Shown here piece after piece: positions 1-7,674 of a DNA stretch of 64,000 bases. Source of the stretch: Bradyrhizobium sp. AUGA SZCCT0158 (GTDB lineage Bacteria > Pseudomonadota > Alphaproteobacteria > Rhizobiales > Xanthobacteraceae). The position numbers and the translations under genes were made by a program. The DNA lies in assembly GCF_018130065.1 (NCBI RefSeq), contig NZ_JAFCME010000001.1, forward strand, positions 1 through 64,000. The letters are read 5' to 3'. Every line of letters starts with the position of its first letter. Within the stretch, counting starts at the first letter, position 1. The notes under the pieces are model-generated. The model was given only the letters and a program-made list of their open reading frames with translations, was not told the origin of the DNA and made no database searches.

Positions 1-155
1 ACGAAGCGCCGCATCAGCTTCCCCCGCAGAATCACGAGAGAATAATAGCAAAGCAGCGGCGTTTTCACACAGCCAGGGTCAAAAACGGAAGTGTCACCCT
101 CAAAAAGCGACTTCCGCTCTACCCCCGTGAACGGACGGACATGGTCGGCCATAGC

Positions 156-340
156 GGCCATCGCCGGCAGCGCGCCTGGAACCGCTGGAAACAGAAAATT
201 GGAAAACCGGCTGCAAGCTACCGACACAGTCAACCGATGGCCGGTCGACATGCTATTGCGGCGCGCCGATCGGCATCACCACCATGGACCGTCACATCTA
301 CGCGGCTCACATGACCGAAGAAGAACAGACCCTCACATGA
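156..340 (+). pseudogene. Remnant of the partner gene upstream of the 87-residue family
   Basis: An open frame ends at 340 and overlaps the next gene by ATGA. Its translation contains LPTQST, a CYCGAP stretch and a DRHIYAAHM tail. These match the C-terminal half of the protein at 17414-17644, which has LPTQST, YFCGAA and HVQDAHM and also overlaps its downstream family member by ATGA. No start codon lies between the upstream stop near 155 and the conserved part, so the front seems lost. Function unknown; the Cys and His spacing hints at metal binding, which is inference. Confidence 0.45.
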
Positions 341-600
341 AATTCACCGGCGAAAGCCCCTACTCCGACCCGGAGAAAGCAGCCCGCCGCCTGATGGAGC
401 ACGCGCAGGCCTTCGAGCCCATCCAGGACAACCGAATCTATATCGAGAAGATCAACGGTCCCTTCCTGTTCGGCGACAAGGCCACGCCAGCGCAATACAG
501 CGCTGGCCTCAAATACGCGATCGACAAGGGCTGGCTGGTACTGCACGAGAGCGGGACATTCGTGAAATTCACGCCTGCCGGCGCGGACGTCTTTGCATAA
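337..600 (+). CDS. Conserved 87-residue protein, family copy 1
   Basis: Start chosen at 337 because copy 3 (17641-17904) begins the same way and both overlap an upstream stop by ATGA. The protein has an acidic, helical N-terminal half (DPEKAARRLMEHAQAF) and a conserved core, IEKINGPFLFGDKATPA, followed by GWLVLHESGTFVKFTPAG. No signal peptide, membrane segment or known catalytic motif is visible. Copies 2 (6708-6980) and 3 share the core almost residue for residue, so it is a real, duplicated gene. The layout suggests a small cytosolic helix-plus-sheet protein of unknown function. Confidence 0.8.
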   Translation: MKFTGESPYSDPEKAARRLMEHAQAFEPIQDNRIYIEKINGPFLFGDKATPAQYSAGLKYAIDKGWLVLHESGTFVKFTPAGADVFA

Positions 601-604
601 ACGA

Positions 605-631
605 AGGCCGCTGATCTTTCGAGCAGCGGCC
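605..631 (+). terminator. Hairpin after the 87-residue gene
   Basis: Nine-base arms AGGCCGCTG and CAGCGGCCT lie a few bases after the stop codon at 600. There is no long T run, so it may be a weak terminator or a 3' stabilising hairpin. Confidence 0.4.
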
Positions 632-804
632 TGCCGGGTTTCAAAGTATCGGAAATGAAAAGGTTCACCCTCCTCCCCGGTCGGCAAAGCATGTCACCTT
701 GAGGAGGCTCTGGCTCTATCAAATGTGAATCTACACCGCAAAATCGGAGCGCCCAGTCCTCTGTGGGATCCTAGACCAATTGCCACTTATTCCCGGTTCG
801 CTCT

Positions 805-829
805 GGAACAATCAGCTGGGCGGAGCGTC
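805..829 (+). promoter_or_regulatory. Possible EcfG-type promoter
   Basis: GGAAC, 16 bases, then CGTC: one base off the CGTT consensus. No gene follows within 400 bases, but a GC-rich hairpin with a T-rich tail does (893-921). It may therefore drive a short RNA. Confidence 0.35.
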
Positions 830-836
830 TGGTTAA

Positions 837-921
837 AGCTTCCAGCCATGATGGTGCCCCCCGACCGCTGGAAAATCCGTATCGTTCGGGTTGGCGGCCC
901 CCGGTTGGGGCCGTTTGCTTT
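837..921 (+). ncRNA. Candidate stress RNA, divergent family A member
   Basis: The stretch between the EcfG-like site at 805-829 and the hairpin GGCGGCCCC / GGGGCCGTTT at 893-915 has no convincing reading frame. The hairpin resembles the family A terminators near 8-9 kb, but it lies about 64 bases from the -10 rather than 35-40. Weakest of the family apart from the hairpins at 2069 and 20274. A second strong hairpin (about 965-998) follows. Confidence 0.3.
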
Positions 922-1011
922 GGGGCTTGGTTCGAGTTGTGGTCGCCTTTTTAGCCGTGGATAGGCGGCCCCGGCTCTCACGATGCACCGGGGCCGCTTC
1001 TCGCAACTGCG

Positions 1012-1090
1012 GGCAACGGCGGTTGCCGGCGGGGCCAGCCTACCGGCAATCTTGCTGGTTTTTCCCGACTAGTTCGGAGTACCTCCGCTG
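1012..1090 (+). repeat. Dispersed repeat, copy 1 (inverted copy at 7675-7752)
   Basis: It contains the near-palindrome GGCAACGGCGGTTGCC at 1012-1027, then CTAGTTCGGAGTACCTC near 1069-1085. The reverse complement of 7675-7752 carries the same two blocks in the same order. Otherwise I see no gene in 601-1231. Confidence 0.55.
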
Positions 1091-1231
1091 ACGAAATCCC
1101 AGAATAGCTGCCAACTCGTGCGCGCGCGCTGAGGCGGCCCTCGGGTTATGGGCACCGAGTCAAAGGCGACACGCGGCGCTGGGCTCGCACCGTAACGGGC
1201 CTTCCCAGACGCACAAAAACTGATCCTCGTC

Positions 1232-1516
1232 TTACTTCTTGCCTTTGGCCGCGGGCGCAGCTGCGATGGGTGCGCTGGCGCCCGCGTTGGGCGGAGCGGC
1301 GCCTGCTTTGTGCTGGTAATCAGGGCCTGACATAGGAACCGGTTTCTTGGCTTTTGGATCAACCGTGATGGGCGCACTGGCGCCTGCGTTGGGAGGCGTG
1401 GCGCCAGTTTTGCTGGTGTCTTTTCCCAACATCATCGGCCCGCCGGTCTGGGCCGAGGCCAAAGACGATCCCAGGACGAAAAACGCGAATGTCGCCACCG
1501 TCGCTAGCTTCTTCAT
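1232..1516 (-). CDS. Small secreted Ala/Pro-rich protein
   Basis: The start at 1516 follows a good ribosome site (GAGGAGG) and gives a clear signal peptide: two lysines, a hydrophobic stretch and a cleavage-like ASAQ near residue 23. The mature part is about 70 residues, low in complexity, with two repeats of PPNAGASAPI and a basic tail ending KGKK. This type of short exported protein is common in Bradyrhizobium, and its function is unknown. A GGAAC lies upstream at 1563-1567, but no good -10 follows it. Confidence 0.65.
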   Translation of the reverse strand: MKKLATVATFAFFVLGSSLASAQTGGPMMLGKDTSKTGATPPNAGASAPITVDPKAKKPVPMSGPDYQHKAGAAPPNAGASAPIAAAPAAKGKK

Positions 1517-1816
1517 GTGAGTCCTCCTCGTTAAAAATGCACCAAGCGCGCGAAAGATCGTTGGTTCCATAGCGGGAAGCTGGTTGCGCTCACTCGCGCG
1601 GCCAGATCATCTACCGCTCATCCATAACCTTGCTGATGTCGGGCTGCGCAAGACCATTGGCACGTTGGCATTCGCACGGCATCCCCGCGCCGCACTCGCA
1701 GCCCCTGTCCCGGTCCCAAACCTTGTCCGGGTGGTTCTCGCACACCCAACCGAGGCCGTGGCAGATTGGGCAATCGGGGTCGATCATGCTTCATCAATCT
1801 GGTTACGCGTAGCTCC

Positions 1817-1950
1817 GACACCGAAACGAAAGGCCCCGACCGGGGCTTGGCCGGGGCCCATTCCATATCGTCCCCCCGCCGAGGCTGGGCACGATGCCCC
1901 AAGGTCACCATTCGATGTGGCCCATCCTATGTCCTAATTCGGAAGCGTGG
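1817..1950 (-). repeat. Duplicated intergenic element, copy 1 (copy 2 at 19122-19255)
   Basis: Shared blocks include GGCCCATTCCATATC, a GC hairpin (GGCCCCG / CGGGGCC) and CATCCTATGTCCT. Both copies lie downstream, on the minus strand, of a copy of the basic-protein gene (2315-2533 here; a broken copy at 19250-19438). On the minus strand the hairpin ends in a T-rich run, so it may be a terminator or the 3' end of a small RNA. No reliable gene was found in 1517-2314. Confidence 0.55.
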
Positions 1951-2029
1951 GTGTTCTGATTGGGACGGACCAGGCAAAAGGACCCGCACCAAGATTTGGA
2001 ACGAGCGTAGGCCTTCGAAATTATAGACC

Positions 2030-2105
2030 TGTGCCGGACAGCTCCTTCGGCACGACCTCTCGGAAGCCGACGGCCTCAGCTTGCCCCTCGCGCTGGGGCC
2101 GTTTC
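2030..2105 (+). ncRNA. Weak family A RNA candidate
   Basis: A hairpin GACGGCCTCAGC / GCTGGGGCCGTTT at 2069-2103 matches the family A terminators. A second stem (GTGCCG / CGGCAC) precedes it, as in the candidate at 9259-9327. Upstream is GGAAC at 1998-2002, but the -10 (AATT at 16 bases) is poor. Possibly a decayed member. Confidence 0.25.
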
Positions 2106-2314
2106 ACATGCCAGCGTCTCGCGCCGGTTCTCGGCATCGGCCATCGCCTCGGCCTTCCGCGCCTTCTGAATCAAAATGTCCTGTTCTCGACCAGGTTTGA
2201 TGCGGCCGGCCGTAGCTCGCGCGTCTTGTGCAAACTTGAGAAGGCGCAATTTCCAATGAAGTCGATGGCCTTATCCGATTGGGTCTCATCACACACCTCG
2301 CAACATCGCGGAGG

Positions 2315-2533
2315 CTATCGGGCAGCTCGCGCCCGCTTCTTCTCGACCCGCACGCCCTTGAACTTTTTCGCCGCCTTAGCCTTTTTTGCCGGCTTCTTCA
2401 CCGCCACGAACTCGCCGCCCTTTTTGTTGCGCTTGGTCCATGCGCTCGCGCCGCCGAGTGGGGTTTTCACCTGCGATCGCTTCTTCACTGCACCCTTGCG
2501 GGCATTGTCGCCTTTCGGCTTGTTGACTGCCAT
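2315..2533 (-). CDS. Small Lys/Arg-rich basic protein
   Basis: 72 residues, starting MAVNKPKGDNARKGAVKKRS and ending in a lysine, alanine and arginine-rich tail. The composition suggests a nucleic-acid-binding or ribosome-associated protein, but that is inference. The start at 2533 removes a 37-residue extension of atypical sequence. A frameshifted paralogue lies at 19250-19438, and both are followed by the same intergenic element. Confidence 0.65.
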   Translation of the reverse strand: MAVNKPKGDNARKGAVKKRSQVKTPLGGASAWTKRNKKGGEFVAVKKPAKKAKAAKKFKGVRVEKKRARAAR

Positions 2534-2642
2534 TTTAATGTCGCCTTCGCCGCGGGAAAAGCACGCGATCGGGCAAAAGGTTCCAATGGAGGAAGGGGGC
2601 CTGCGGACGTTACAGGGTTGCAACCCAGATCGGGTGGCCACC

Positions 2643-2804
2643 ATGTTGGAACTAATGGCGTTGGCAACCGCCGCCGTATCGATCCCGGCAATCGTCGTGC
2701 TTGGCCTGTTCAGGCTCGCTGAATTGAAGCGGGCCGAAGATCTGGAAACCCCGCCCCATGTTGACGAATGGCTCGCGTCTCAGGAGCTGCATTCGCCGAA
2801 CTAA
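2643..2804 (+). CDS. Small single-span membrane protein
   Basis: 53 residues. One hydrophobic helix (about residues 5-23, LMALATAAVSIPAIVVLGLF) is followed by an acidic cytoplasmic tail. It is immediately followed by another small membrane ORF that starts at the next base after its stop. Function unknown. Confidence 0.4.
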   Translation: MLELMALATAAVSIPAIVVLGLFRLAELKRAEDLETPPHVDEWLASQELHSPN

Positions 2805-2987
2805 ATGAGGGCCGCCGTGCTCGCGGTAATCGCAACACTGTGCGGCCTGGTGACCCTCGCCGCAATGATGGGGTTGATGACCCTGGCCGACCTGATGGCC
2901 GCCGGCGCAAAAAAGCGGCCCCTCCGCGCCCTCGCCTATCTAAGCCCGACGCGTACATCGAGCACGCTCGCATGGGGGACTCGCTAG
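2805..2987 (+). CDS. Small hydrophobic protein
   Basis: 60 residues with a strongly hydrophobic first 32 residues, then a basic tail. The ATG directly follows the stop of the previous gene, suggesting co-transcription. Its last third (around 2930-2955) shares a CGCCTATCTAAGCC block with 4118-4145, so the C-terminus may derive from a repeat. Could be spurious. Confidence 0.3.
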   Translation: MRAAVLAVIATLCGLVTLAAMMGLMTLADLMAAGAKKRPLRALAYLSPTRTSSTLAWGTR

Positions 2988-3008
2988 TCACCGCGACAAA
3001 ATTTCCTA

Positions 3009-3034
3009 GGAACGATCTAGGTCCTGACAGCGTA
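3009..3034 (+). promoter_or_regulatory. EcfG-like promoter for the gene at 3132
   Basis: GGAAC, 17 bases, then CGTA (three of four -10 bases). It lies about 100 bases before the start of the 3132-3446 gene. Confidence 0.4.
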
Positions 3035-3131
3035 GGAATCGGGTGGCGTCTATGGACTGTCACCGCGGCTCCAGCTCTTTGCGCCGTCATCTTGACTCCC
3101 GGGGCTGGAGCCCGCCCGTGCGGAGTTGTGT

Positions 3132-3446
3132 ATGCGTCGGTCGCCCTCGATGGTGCCAGAAGCCGGCCAGGATATTTACCTAGTGTTGGACGACTTTGGC
3201 GGACGCCTTGGCCGCGCATGGCGCGAGACCGCCGAAGATGCTGCTAATCACGAAACGCTTATCCGCGACCTGATGGACGGTCAGTATAGCTGCCCGGCGA
3301 GAATCGTCGCCTTCAATACCGCCGAGGGCTGGTCCCGCGACGTCACCGTGGATGTCGCCATCGAGCTGCGCCGACGCTTTGCCGAGCTCGATGAAATGCC
3401 TGCTTCCATGCAAGCGTTCTTGCAGACCGGAATCGCCCGGCGATGA
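3132..3446 (+). CDS. Conserved hypothetical protein, paralogue of 9396-9740
   Basis: 104 residues with no signal peptide. The shared core is YLVLDDFGG..WRET, then LIRDLMDGQY and IVAFNTAEGWSRD, ending in an alpha-helical C-terminus. The paralogue has the same order (FYIVLEDF, LISGLLRGEY, VVAFNPAEGWSRD). The start at 3132 was chosen because both genes share GGAGTTG(T/C)GTATG there, giving a GGAG ribosome site. Small soluble protein of unknown function, possibly stress-induced given the EcfG-like site upstream. Confidence 0.75.
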   Translation: MRRSPSMVPEAGQDIYLVLDDFGGRLGRAWRETAEDAANHETLIRDLMDGQYSCPARIVAFNTAEGWSRDVTVDVAIELRRRFAELDEMPASMQAFLQTGIARR

Positions 3447-3570
3447 CGATTTCGACACTCCTACGGGAGATAACGTCTCGGTGAACGAAACCGATTGCCT
3501 GTCCCCACGCAATCGTCCGGAAACGAAGCCGGCGCAGCCTCACCATCACAGGCATCAGGGGATTTTCAAA

Positions 3571-3681
3571 ATGATAGCTCTCACAGTCACCACCATTTTA
3601 GCCGTAGCTGGAACAGTGATCGCGCTGGCATCGAGCGAATTCGGCCCCGAATTAGTCCTCGCCGTTGTCAGCCTCGTATAG
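3571..3681 (+). CDS. Very small membrane peptide
   Basis: 36 residues, mostly one transmembrane helix (TVTTILAVAGTVIALASS) and a second short hydrophobic stretch. A strong hairpin terminator follows 25 bases after the stop, which supports a transcript ending here. Confidence 0.35.
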   Translation: MIALTVTTILAVAGTVIALASSEFGPELVLAVVSLV

Positions 3682-3705
3682 GGGTACGTTTGCGCATGCA
3701 AAGAA

Positions 3706-3736
3706 AAACCCGCCGGTCATGTCCCCCGGCGGGTTT
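3706..3736 (+). terminator. Bidirectional Rho-independent terminator
   Basis: Perfect arms AAACCCGCCGG and CCGGCGGGTTT around a loop of about nine bases, with A's before and T's after. It could serve the small gene at 3571 and the convergent gene at 3786-4001. Confidence 0.7.
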
Positions 3737-3785
3737 CCTACACAACTCTCGCGGGGTGGCGGACAATCCAACGCACAAACCTCGC

Positions 3786-4001
3786 TTATTCTAGGCGCAC
3801 GTCAACCTCGGACGCATCAGCAGTCGGCCTCTGGCCGGCAGGATTCGGATGCATCCGAAGCGATAGCTTCAGTTCGTGCGCCTTCACCGTCACGGCAGCA
3901 ACACCCCTACCCAAGGCAGCTGCGATTTGCGTCGGGGGCATCTTCTGGGCCATGCCGCGAAGCTTGGCGATATCATCGTCGGACCAACGTTTGCGCTTCA
4001 T
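3786..4001 (-). CDS. Small Myb/SANT-like DNA-binding-type protein
   Basis: 71 residues. RKRWSDDDIAKLRGMAQ..PPTQIAAALGR..AAVTVKAHELKL has the tryptophan-acidic start and helix-turn-helix spacing of short homeodomain-like/SANT proteins. The start at 4001 follows AGGAGG. Related sequences in this window lie at 5373-5566 (frameshifted), 6535-6720 (truncated) and 15057-15239. An EcfG-like promoter is at 4030-4054. Likely a small DNA-binding protein; targets unknown. Confidence 0.65.
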   Translation of the reverse strand: MKRKRWSDDDIAKLRGMAQKMPPTQIAAALGRGVAAVTVKAHELKLSLRMHPNPAGQRPTADASEVDVRLE

Positions 4002-4029
4002 GGAAATCCTCCTCTCCAATCCAAAAAAC

Positions 4030-4054
4030 AAAGCGGGAAAAATAGGAAAGTTCC
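4030..4054 (-). promoter_or_regulatory. EcfG-like promoter
   Basis: On the minus strand: GGAAC, 16 bases, then CTTT (one mismatch to CGTT), about 30 bases before the start at 4001. Confidence 0.4.
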
Positions 4055-4149
4055 CATGGAACGGTCGCAGCCAAGGGCGGTCGCTCTTTGAGCGGGCGGC
4101 AGGATTCGCATTCTAGGCGCCATCGCCTATCTAAGCCGGATGCGTACCA

Positions 4150-4630
4150 GTGCTTTTGAACCCTGCATCCCAACCCGCGCCACCAAGGTCCCGACCAGCA
4201 AAAGCTGGATCCACGAGGTCAAGCACGATGGCTATCGGCTGGTCGTGCACCGCGAGGGCAAGCGGGTGCGGCTGTTCACCAGGAACGGTTTCGACTGGAG
4301 CGATCGATACTGATCACCGAGGCGGCGCTGCGCATCCGGTCGACGTCGTTCGTACTGAATGGTGAAGCGGTGCTGCTCGGCGTCGACGGGATCTCCGACT
4401 TCGACGACCTGCATTCCCGTAAGCACAATGACGAGGTACAGTTCTACGCCTTCGACATGCTGGTGAGCGACGGTGACGATATACGGAAGCTGCCCCTTAC
4501 AATGAGGAAGACCAACCTCGCGCGGTTGCTGGCGCGGCGTGTCGACGGCATCTTCATCTCCGACTTCGAACGCGGCGAGATCAGGCCCGAACTCTTCCGG
4601 CACGCCTGCCTTATGGGACTCGAGCGGTAA
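4150..4630 (+). pseudogene. Degraded short ATP-dependent DNA-ligase-like gene
   Basis: Reading across frames gives CIPTR, then WIHEVKHDGYRL (adenylation lysine in KHDGYR), RLFTRNGFDWSDRY, GEAVLLGVDGISDFDDLH, DEVQFYAFDMLV, LARLLARRVDGIFISDFE and FRHACLMGLE. The frame shifts near 4310, and the 3' end after GLE is missing. The same family occurs at 15214-15821 (one frameshift), 9968-10075 (N-terminal stub) and about 41195-41250 (C-terminal stub). Non-functional as it stands. Confidence 0.75.
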
Positions 4631-4646
4631 CGCATCCTGCGTGGCC

Positions 4647-4733
4647 TTACGCGAAGATCATAAAGCCAAGGAACGCCACCAAGACCGCCAGGCAGATCAT
4701 CCCGAGTCGGAAATACAGGGTGCTGCGATCCAT
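4647..4733 (-). CDS. 28-residue membrane peptide
   Basis: Starts MDRSTLYFRLGM and is otherwise one transmembrane helix (ICLAVLVAFLGFMIFA). Similar MDR(S/N)TLY single-span peptides are common in this group. No clear ribosome site. The region 4734-4962 between it and the terminator has no convincing gene. Confidence 0.35.
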   Translation of the reverse strand: MDRSTLYFRLGMICLAVLVAFLGFMIFA

Positions 4734-4962
4734 GGCGTGCCCGGCCAAGTTTCATTTAACGTCTATTTCCGCACCAGCCGCGCGACCCGCCGGTGGTCGT
4801 GAGACCAAATCTCGATGGTCGGGTGGTATTCAAGATATTGGGCGGGTCCCCCCGTCCCGGCCTGCGAGTCGGTAGCGGGAGGTCATAGGCCAGCGCCATC
4901 CCGCTAAGGTCGAGCGCGTAGGCAACGAATTTCCTCATGGCTGGGCCGCTCCTTGGCATGCG

Positions 4963-4985
4963 AAAAGCCCGGCAACATGCCGGGC
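4963..4985 (-). terminator. Minus-strand terminator
   Basis: GCCCGGC / GCCGGGC arms with a five-base loop, then TTTT on the minus strand. Nothing recognisable is transcribed into it from 4990-5050. Confidence 0.5.
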
Positions 4986-5147
4986 GGAACGCAAGTATTA
5001 CGCAGCTAAAAGCAATGGATCTAGTTAAGCGCGCCGTTGCTGGGCCGTCTGTTCACTTTTGAACCATGCACGTAAGGCGCCTTATCGCTTGCGCGCCCAC
5101 TCTGGTTGCGGAACACTCCGGCTGGTCGAGATCTTGGCTGAAGGCTA

Positions 5148-5376
5148 AGAAAATGACAAAGGTACCGGCAAAGTTGAGCCACAGAAGCCGGTCAGCAAAG
5201 CCGAGCGCGAAGCGCGTAAGGCATTCCGCCAAGTCGACGCCGAAAAGGCAATGACCGAGCACGAGATCGCGCAAAAGGCGTTCTCAAAAAACCGCGAGCG
5301 TCTCAAGGCCGAGCGGCTGGAGCGCGAGGCTGCAGCGCCACCGCCCACAAAAGCTCAACCCAAGGCGAAGAAATGA
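5148..5376 (+). pseudogene. Lys/Glu-rich small protein lacking a start
   Basis: A frame reading KGTGKVEPQKPVSKAEREAR, FRQVDAEKAM and NRERLKAERLEREAAA ends at 5376 with KAQPKAKK. Its codon use is gene-like, but the only upstream ATG (5153) is out of frame by one base, so a one-base loss at the start is likely. The stop overlaps the next gene by ATGA, showing the two were once coupled. An internal ATG could still yield a 40-residue product. Confidence 0.45.
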
Positions 5377-5566
5377 CAGCTCCGAGTCCGGCGAGACGGC
5401 GTTGGACCTCCGAAGAGGAGCAAAAGCTTGATGAGCTTCTCAATGCCGGAAAGGAAGCCGCCGAGATAGCTGTTGAACTGAATCGAACACGCCAGCTGTT
5501 TATGCTCGATTGCAACGGCGGTACAGAAAACGGGCAAAGCAGTTCGGCTTGTCCAACTCCGGCTGA
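5373..5566 (+). pseudogene. Frameshifted Myb/SANT-like small gene
   Basis: It begins MTAPSPARRRWTSEEEQKL and continues ELLNAGKEAAEIAVELNRTRQ, a SANT-like helix-turn-helix start. After about 5495 the natural continuation (AVYARLQRRYRKRAKQFGL) lies in another frame, indicating a one-base deletion. Related to 3786-4001 and 15057-15239. Confidence 0.55.
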
Positions 5567-5689
5567 AGCAGCGCAATCCCGAGTATGCCGCGGCAGATAC
5601 GAACCATAGCGCTGGAGTCGTTTGCCTAGACGCCGCGAGCGCGCTTCAATGGGTCATGCCCGAGCTCACCCGCCGCTGCCTACGCAATC

Positions 5690-5757
5690 AATTTCTGTGG
5701 CGCCGAGATCGACATAGCGGTAACCGACCGTCACGTTCACGAAGCACATATGGATTA
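5690..5757 (+). pseudogene. C-terminal remnant of the 87-residue family's partner
   Basis: FCGAEIDIAVTDRHVHEAHMD* matches the end of the 17414-17644 protein, and the DNA is nearly identical to 17564-17630. No 87-residue gene follows here; the other half of that pair may be the copy at 6708. Confidence 0.6.
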
Positions 5758-5824
5758 GCAACGCGCGCAATCATCTCATGACCCGTCGCATTTTCCGCAA
5801 GTGAGGCGGCCTGCCGGGCGTGCC

Positions 5825-5968
5825 CCGGTACAAATACCAAGTTCTCCCGAATCTCCTTTCCGGCAATGAACTCCGCTGTTAGGTTTTCGGTTGGCGCTCA
5901 CCAAAACGCCGCCGGGAGCGCTTTGGAATGCCCCCGTCCGCGCTAGCCCCCCGGACGGGGGTTTCATT
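5825..5968 (+). repeat. Family C repeat, copy 1, ending in a terminator
   Basis: About 140 bp matching 8786-8926: ACAAATACCA at the left, GGCGCTCACC and GAGCGCTTTGGAATG in the middle. The right end is a hairpin, CCCCCGTCCG / CGGACGGGGG, followed by TTTCATTT. The plus-strand T tail suggests an RNA transcribed left to right, but I find no clear promoter. Nothing else is seen in 5600-6042. Confidence 0.6.
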
Positions 5969-6042
5969 TCAATGAAGGAGCTGGACTCTGCAGTGCGCCT
6001 TCGAGTTTTTTTGATCTTTCCTATTCGGATAAGCGATGCCCT

Positions 6043-6241
6043 ATGCCATTTTCAGTGACTGCCTATGTTGACGATCATCTTGTTTCCGTGACTACCGAAA
6101 CCGCGAAAGAGGCATTCGCAAAAGCGGTCGAATGGCATGTCGCAGGCAAGCTCACCGACGTTTCTTATTAGCGACGGCATCGAGAGCTATTCGATTGCCG
6201 AGTTCTCTTCAATTATAGCGAATGACGGTTTGTCGGGTTAG
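6043..6241 (+). pseudogene. Small conserved protein with a frameshift
   Basis: MPFSVTAYVDDHLVSVTTET, then AFAKAVEWHVAGKLTDVS. The frame then hits a stop, while one base away it continues ISDGIESYSIAEFSSIIAND. The layout (short strand, helix, DVxISDGxxxYSxAEF) resembles the protein at 19577-19966, which has VTIEADGRVYTMAEFA at the equivalent place. One inserted base near 6169 breaks it. Confidence 0.5.
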
Positions 6242-6266
6242 GGGTTCTTATGCGCTAGGACTCTCA

Positions 6267-6518
6267 ATGAAGAGATTCAGCATGGCCGACCTCGAACGGT
6301 TGTGGACAACCATTCCAGTCAGTGAAGACAGCGCAGAGGGCGCCACTGAGATTTGGATGCGCTACGATCTAGGGGCGCGCGCAACAACGCATCACAAGTT
6401 GAACCGGTTGACCGCCGAGGGACGTATCAAGCGAATAACCCGCCCAATTCCGAGCGGCGGCGAAATGCATTTGTATTACCGAGCACACACCCACGACGGC
6501 TCTTCATCGCCCGGATGA
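6267..6518 (+). CDS. Small protein, possibly winged-helix
   Basis: 83 residues starting MKRFSMADLERLW. The middle, ARATTHHKLNRLTAEGRIKRI, resembles the recognition helix and wing entry of a winged-helix domain. No other motif. The start was chosen at the first ATG giving plausible protein; an earlier ATG at 6222 adds 15 unconvincing residues. Confidence 0.45.
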   Translation: MKRFSMADLERLWTTIPVSEDSAEGATEIWMRYDLGARATTHHKLNRLTAEGRIKRITRPIPSGGEMHLYYRAHTHDGSSSPG

Positions 6519-6534
6519 AACTGTGAGGCGGGAA

Positions 6535-6720
6535 TCAGAGAGGACTGGGAGCTAGACACCCCTTTAGGGGCGGCTTTCGCGCCGCGAGGCGCGTCTTCCG
6601 CGGTAGCTTGGGTTTTTCTAGCAGGCGGCGCGATTGAAGCGGCAGCTTCAACTTGTGGGCCTTAGTCACTATCGCGCCCATGGAGCGATCAGTCACCTCG
6701 GCTATCTTTGAGGGCGAGTA
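6535..6720 (-). pseudogene. N-terminally truncated Myb/SANT-like fragment
   Basis: The translation YSPSKIAEVTDRSMGAIVTK, AHKLKLPLQ matches the second half of the 3786-4001 protein. It lacks the first helix, which is replaced near 6720 by the start of the divergent 87-residue copy. See the junction finding. Confidence 0.5.
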
Positions 6721-6980
6721 TTTACGCCGACGCCCGCCCCTACTCCGATCCGGAAAAGGCTGCCCGACGCCTGATGGAACACGCCCAGGCATTCGATTCC
6801 ATCCAAGATGGCCGAATCTACATCGAGAAGATCAACGGGCCTTTCCTGTTTGGCGACAAGGCAACACCGGCGGAATACAGCGCCGGTCTCAAATACGCGA
6901 TCGAGCAGGGTTGGCTGGTGCTGCACGAGAGCGGGACATTCGTAAAATTCACGCCCGCCGGCTCTGATCTGTTCGCTTGA
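6708..6980 (+). CDS. 87-residue family copy 2, altered start
   Basis: From PYSDPEKAARRLMEHAQAF onward it matches copy 1 closely, including IEKINGPFLFGDKATPA and ESGTFVKFTPAG. The normal MKF start is missing; the only in-frame start is TTG at 6708, adding ten unrelated residues. There is no partner gene upstream. May be silent or poorly translated. Confidence 0.55.
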   Translation: MRASIYADARPYSDPEKAARRLMEHAQAFDSIQDGRIYIEKINGPFLFGDKATPAEYSAGLKYAIEQGWLVLHESGTFVKFTPAGSDLFA

Positions 6981-7084
6981 ACATTTGTTCGAGCGTCTTT
7001 CCAGCGATTTTTAAGCGAACTACCCGTAGTTATCCGAACGGCGCTGCACCCGGTCCTATTGAGGAAATGGCCGAGTGCAGCCAG

Positions 7085-7186
7085 TGAGCCGGAACGACCG
7101 TGAAGCCAACCGATACTTTGAAGCCGGCCTGTTTGTTGCGGCCCTCGCTGGGCTCGTCTTAATTGTGTATTGGGGCTTGAGGTGAC
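7085..7186 (+). CDS. Possible 33-residue membrane peptide
   Basis: GTG start; polar VSRNDREANRYFE, then one hydrophobic helix (AGLFVAALAGLVLIVYWGL). Reasonable codon use but no clear ribosome site. Confidence 0.3.
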
Positions 7187-7334
7187 GCCGCGTGGCCGCT
7201 CCGCCCAGGACAGAAGCGGCACTGGCTTTAAATTTTCGGGAACCAATTGGCTATGTACATTTTTGTACAGTTCCTCGGAACGGAATCGCCCACAGCGAGT
7301 CTTTGCATGGGGTGCAACGTGACGGGAACTAATC

Positions 7335-7514
7335 GTGATTGGGAAAAAGTACTTGGCGGACCAAGCCGCAACACTTCTAAAGTTTGCGAAGGCCACCACC
7401 GATCCAGACGTTGCCGCAGGCCTTCTATCAAAGGCCGCCGATCTTTCATCCAAGAGTAAACAAGCGCTTGATGCCAGCCCCCGAGCGCCTGATGTAGAGC
7501 AGTCGGAAGGGTGA
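7335..7514 (+). CDS. Small conserved helical protein
   Basis: 59 residues from a GTG start: KKYLADQAATLLKFAKATTD, PDVAAGLLSKAADLSSKSKQ. It is an all-alpha protein of a kind often seen in Bradyrhizobium as many paralogues, with AATLLxFAK and AAxLxxKAADL repeats. No membrane segment. Function unknown. Confidence 0.55.
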   Translation: MIGKKYLADQAATLLKFAKATTDPDVAAGLLSKAADLSSKSKQALDASPRAPDVEQSEG

Positions 7515-7674
7515 ACTCTAACAAGCAGCGACGGCAATGAGCCGCCGGATTGCGCCGCTTGCGAAAGCCGGGACGCATGGTCGGAAGTTAAATCATCTAC
7601 CAAGATGCTCCTACCGGTACCGAAGGCCCGCCATGGCCGCGACGCCGGCACATCCAAATGAAAGAGGCCGCCAA

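Noticed and set aside
1563..1567. GGAAC upstream of the secreted protein at 1232-1516
   Set aside because: No acceptable CGTT-like -10 at 16 or 17 bases.
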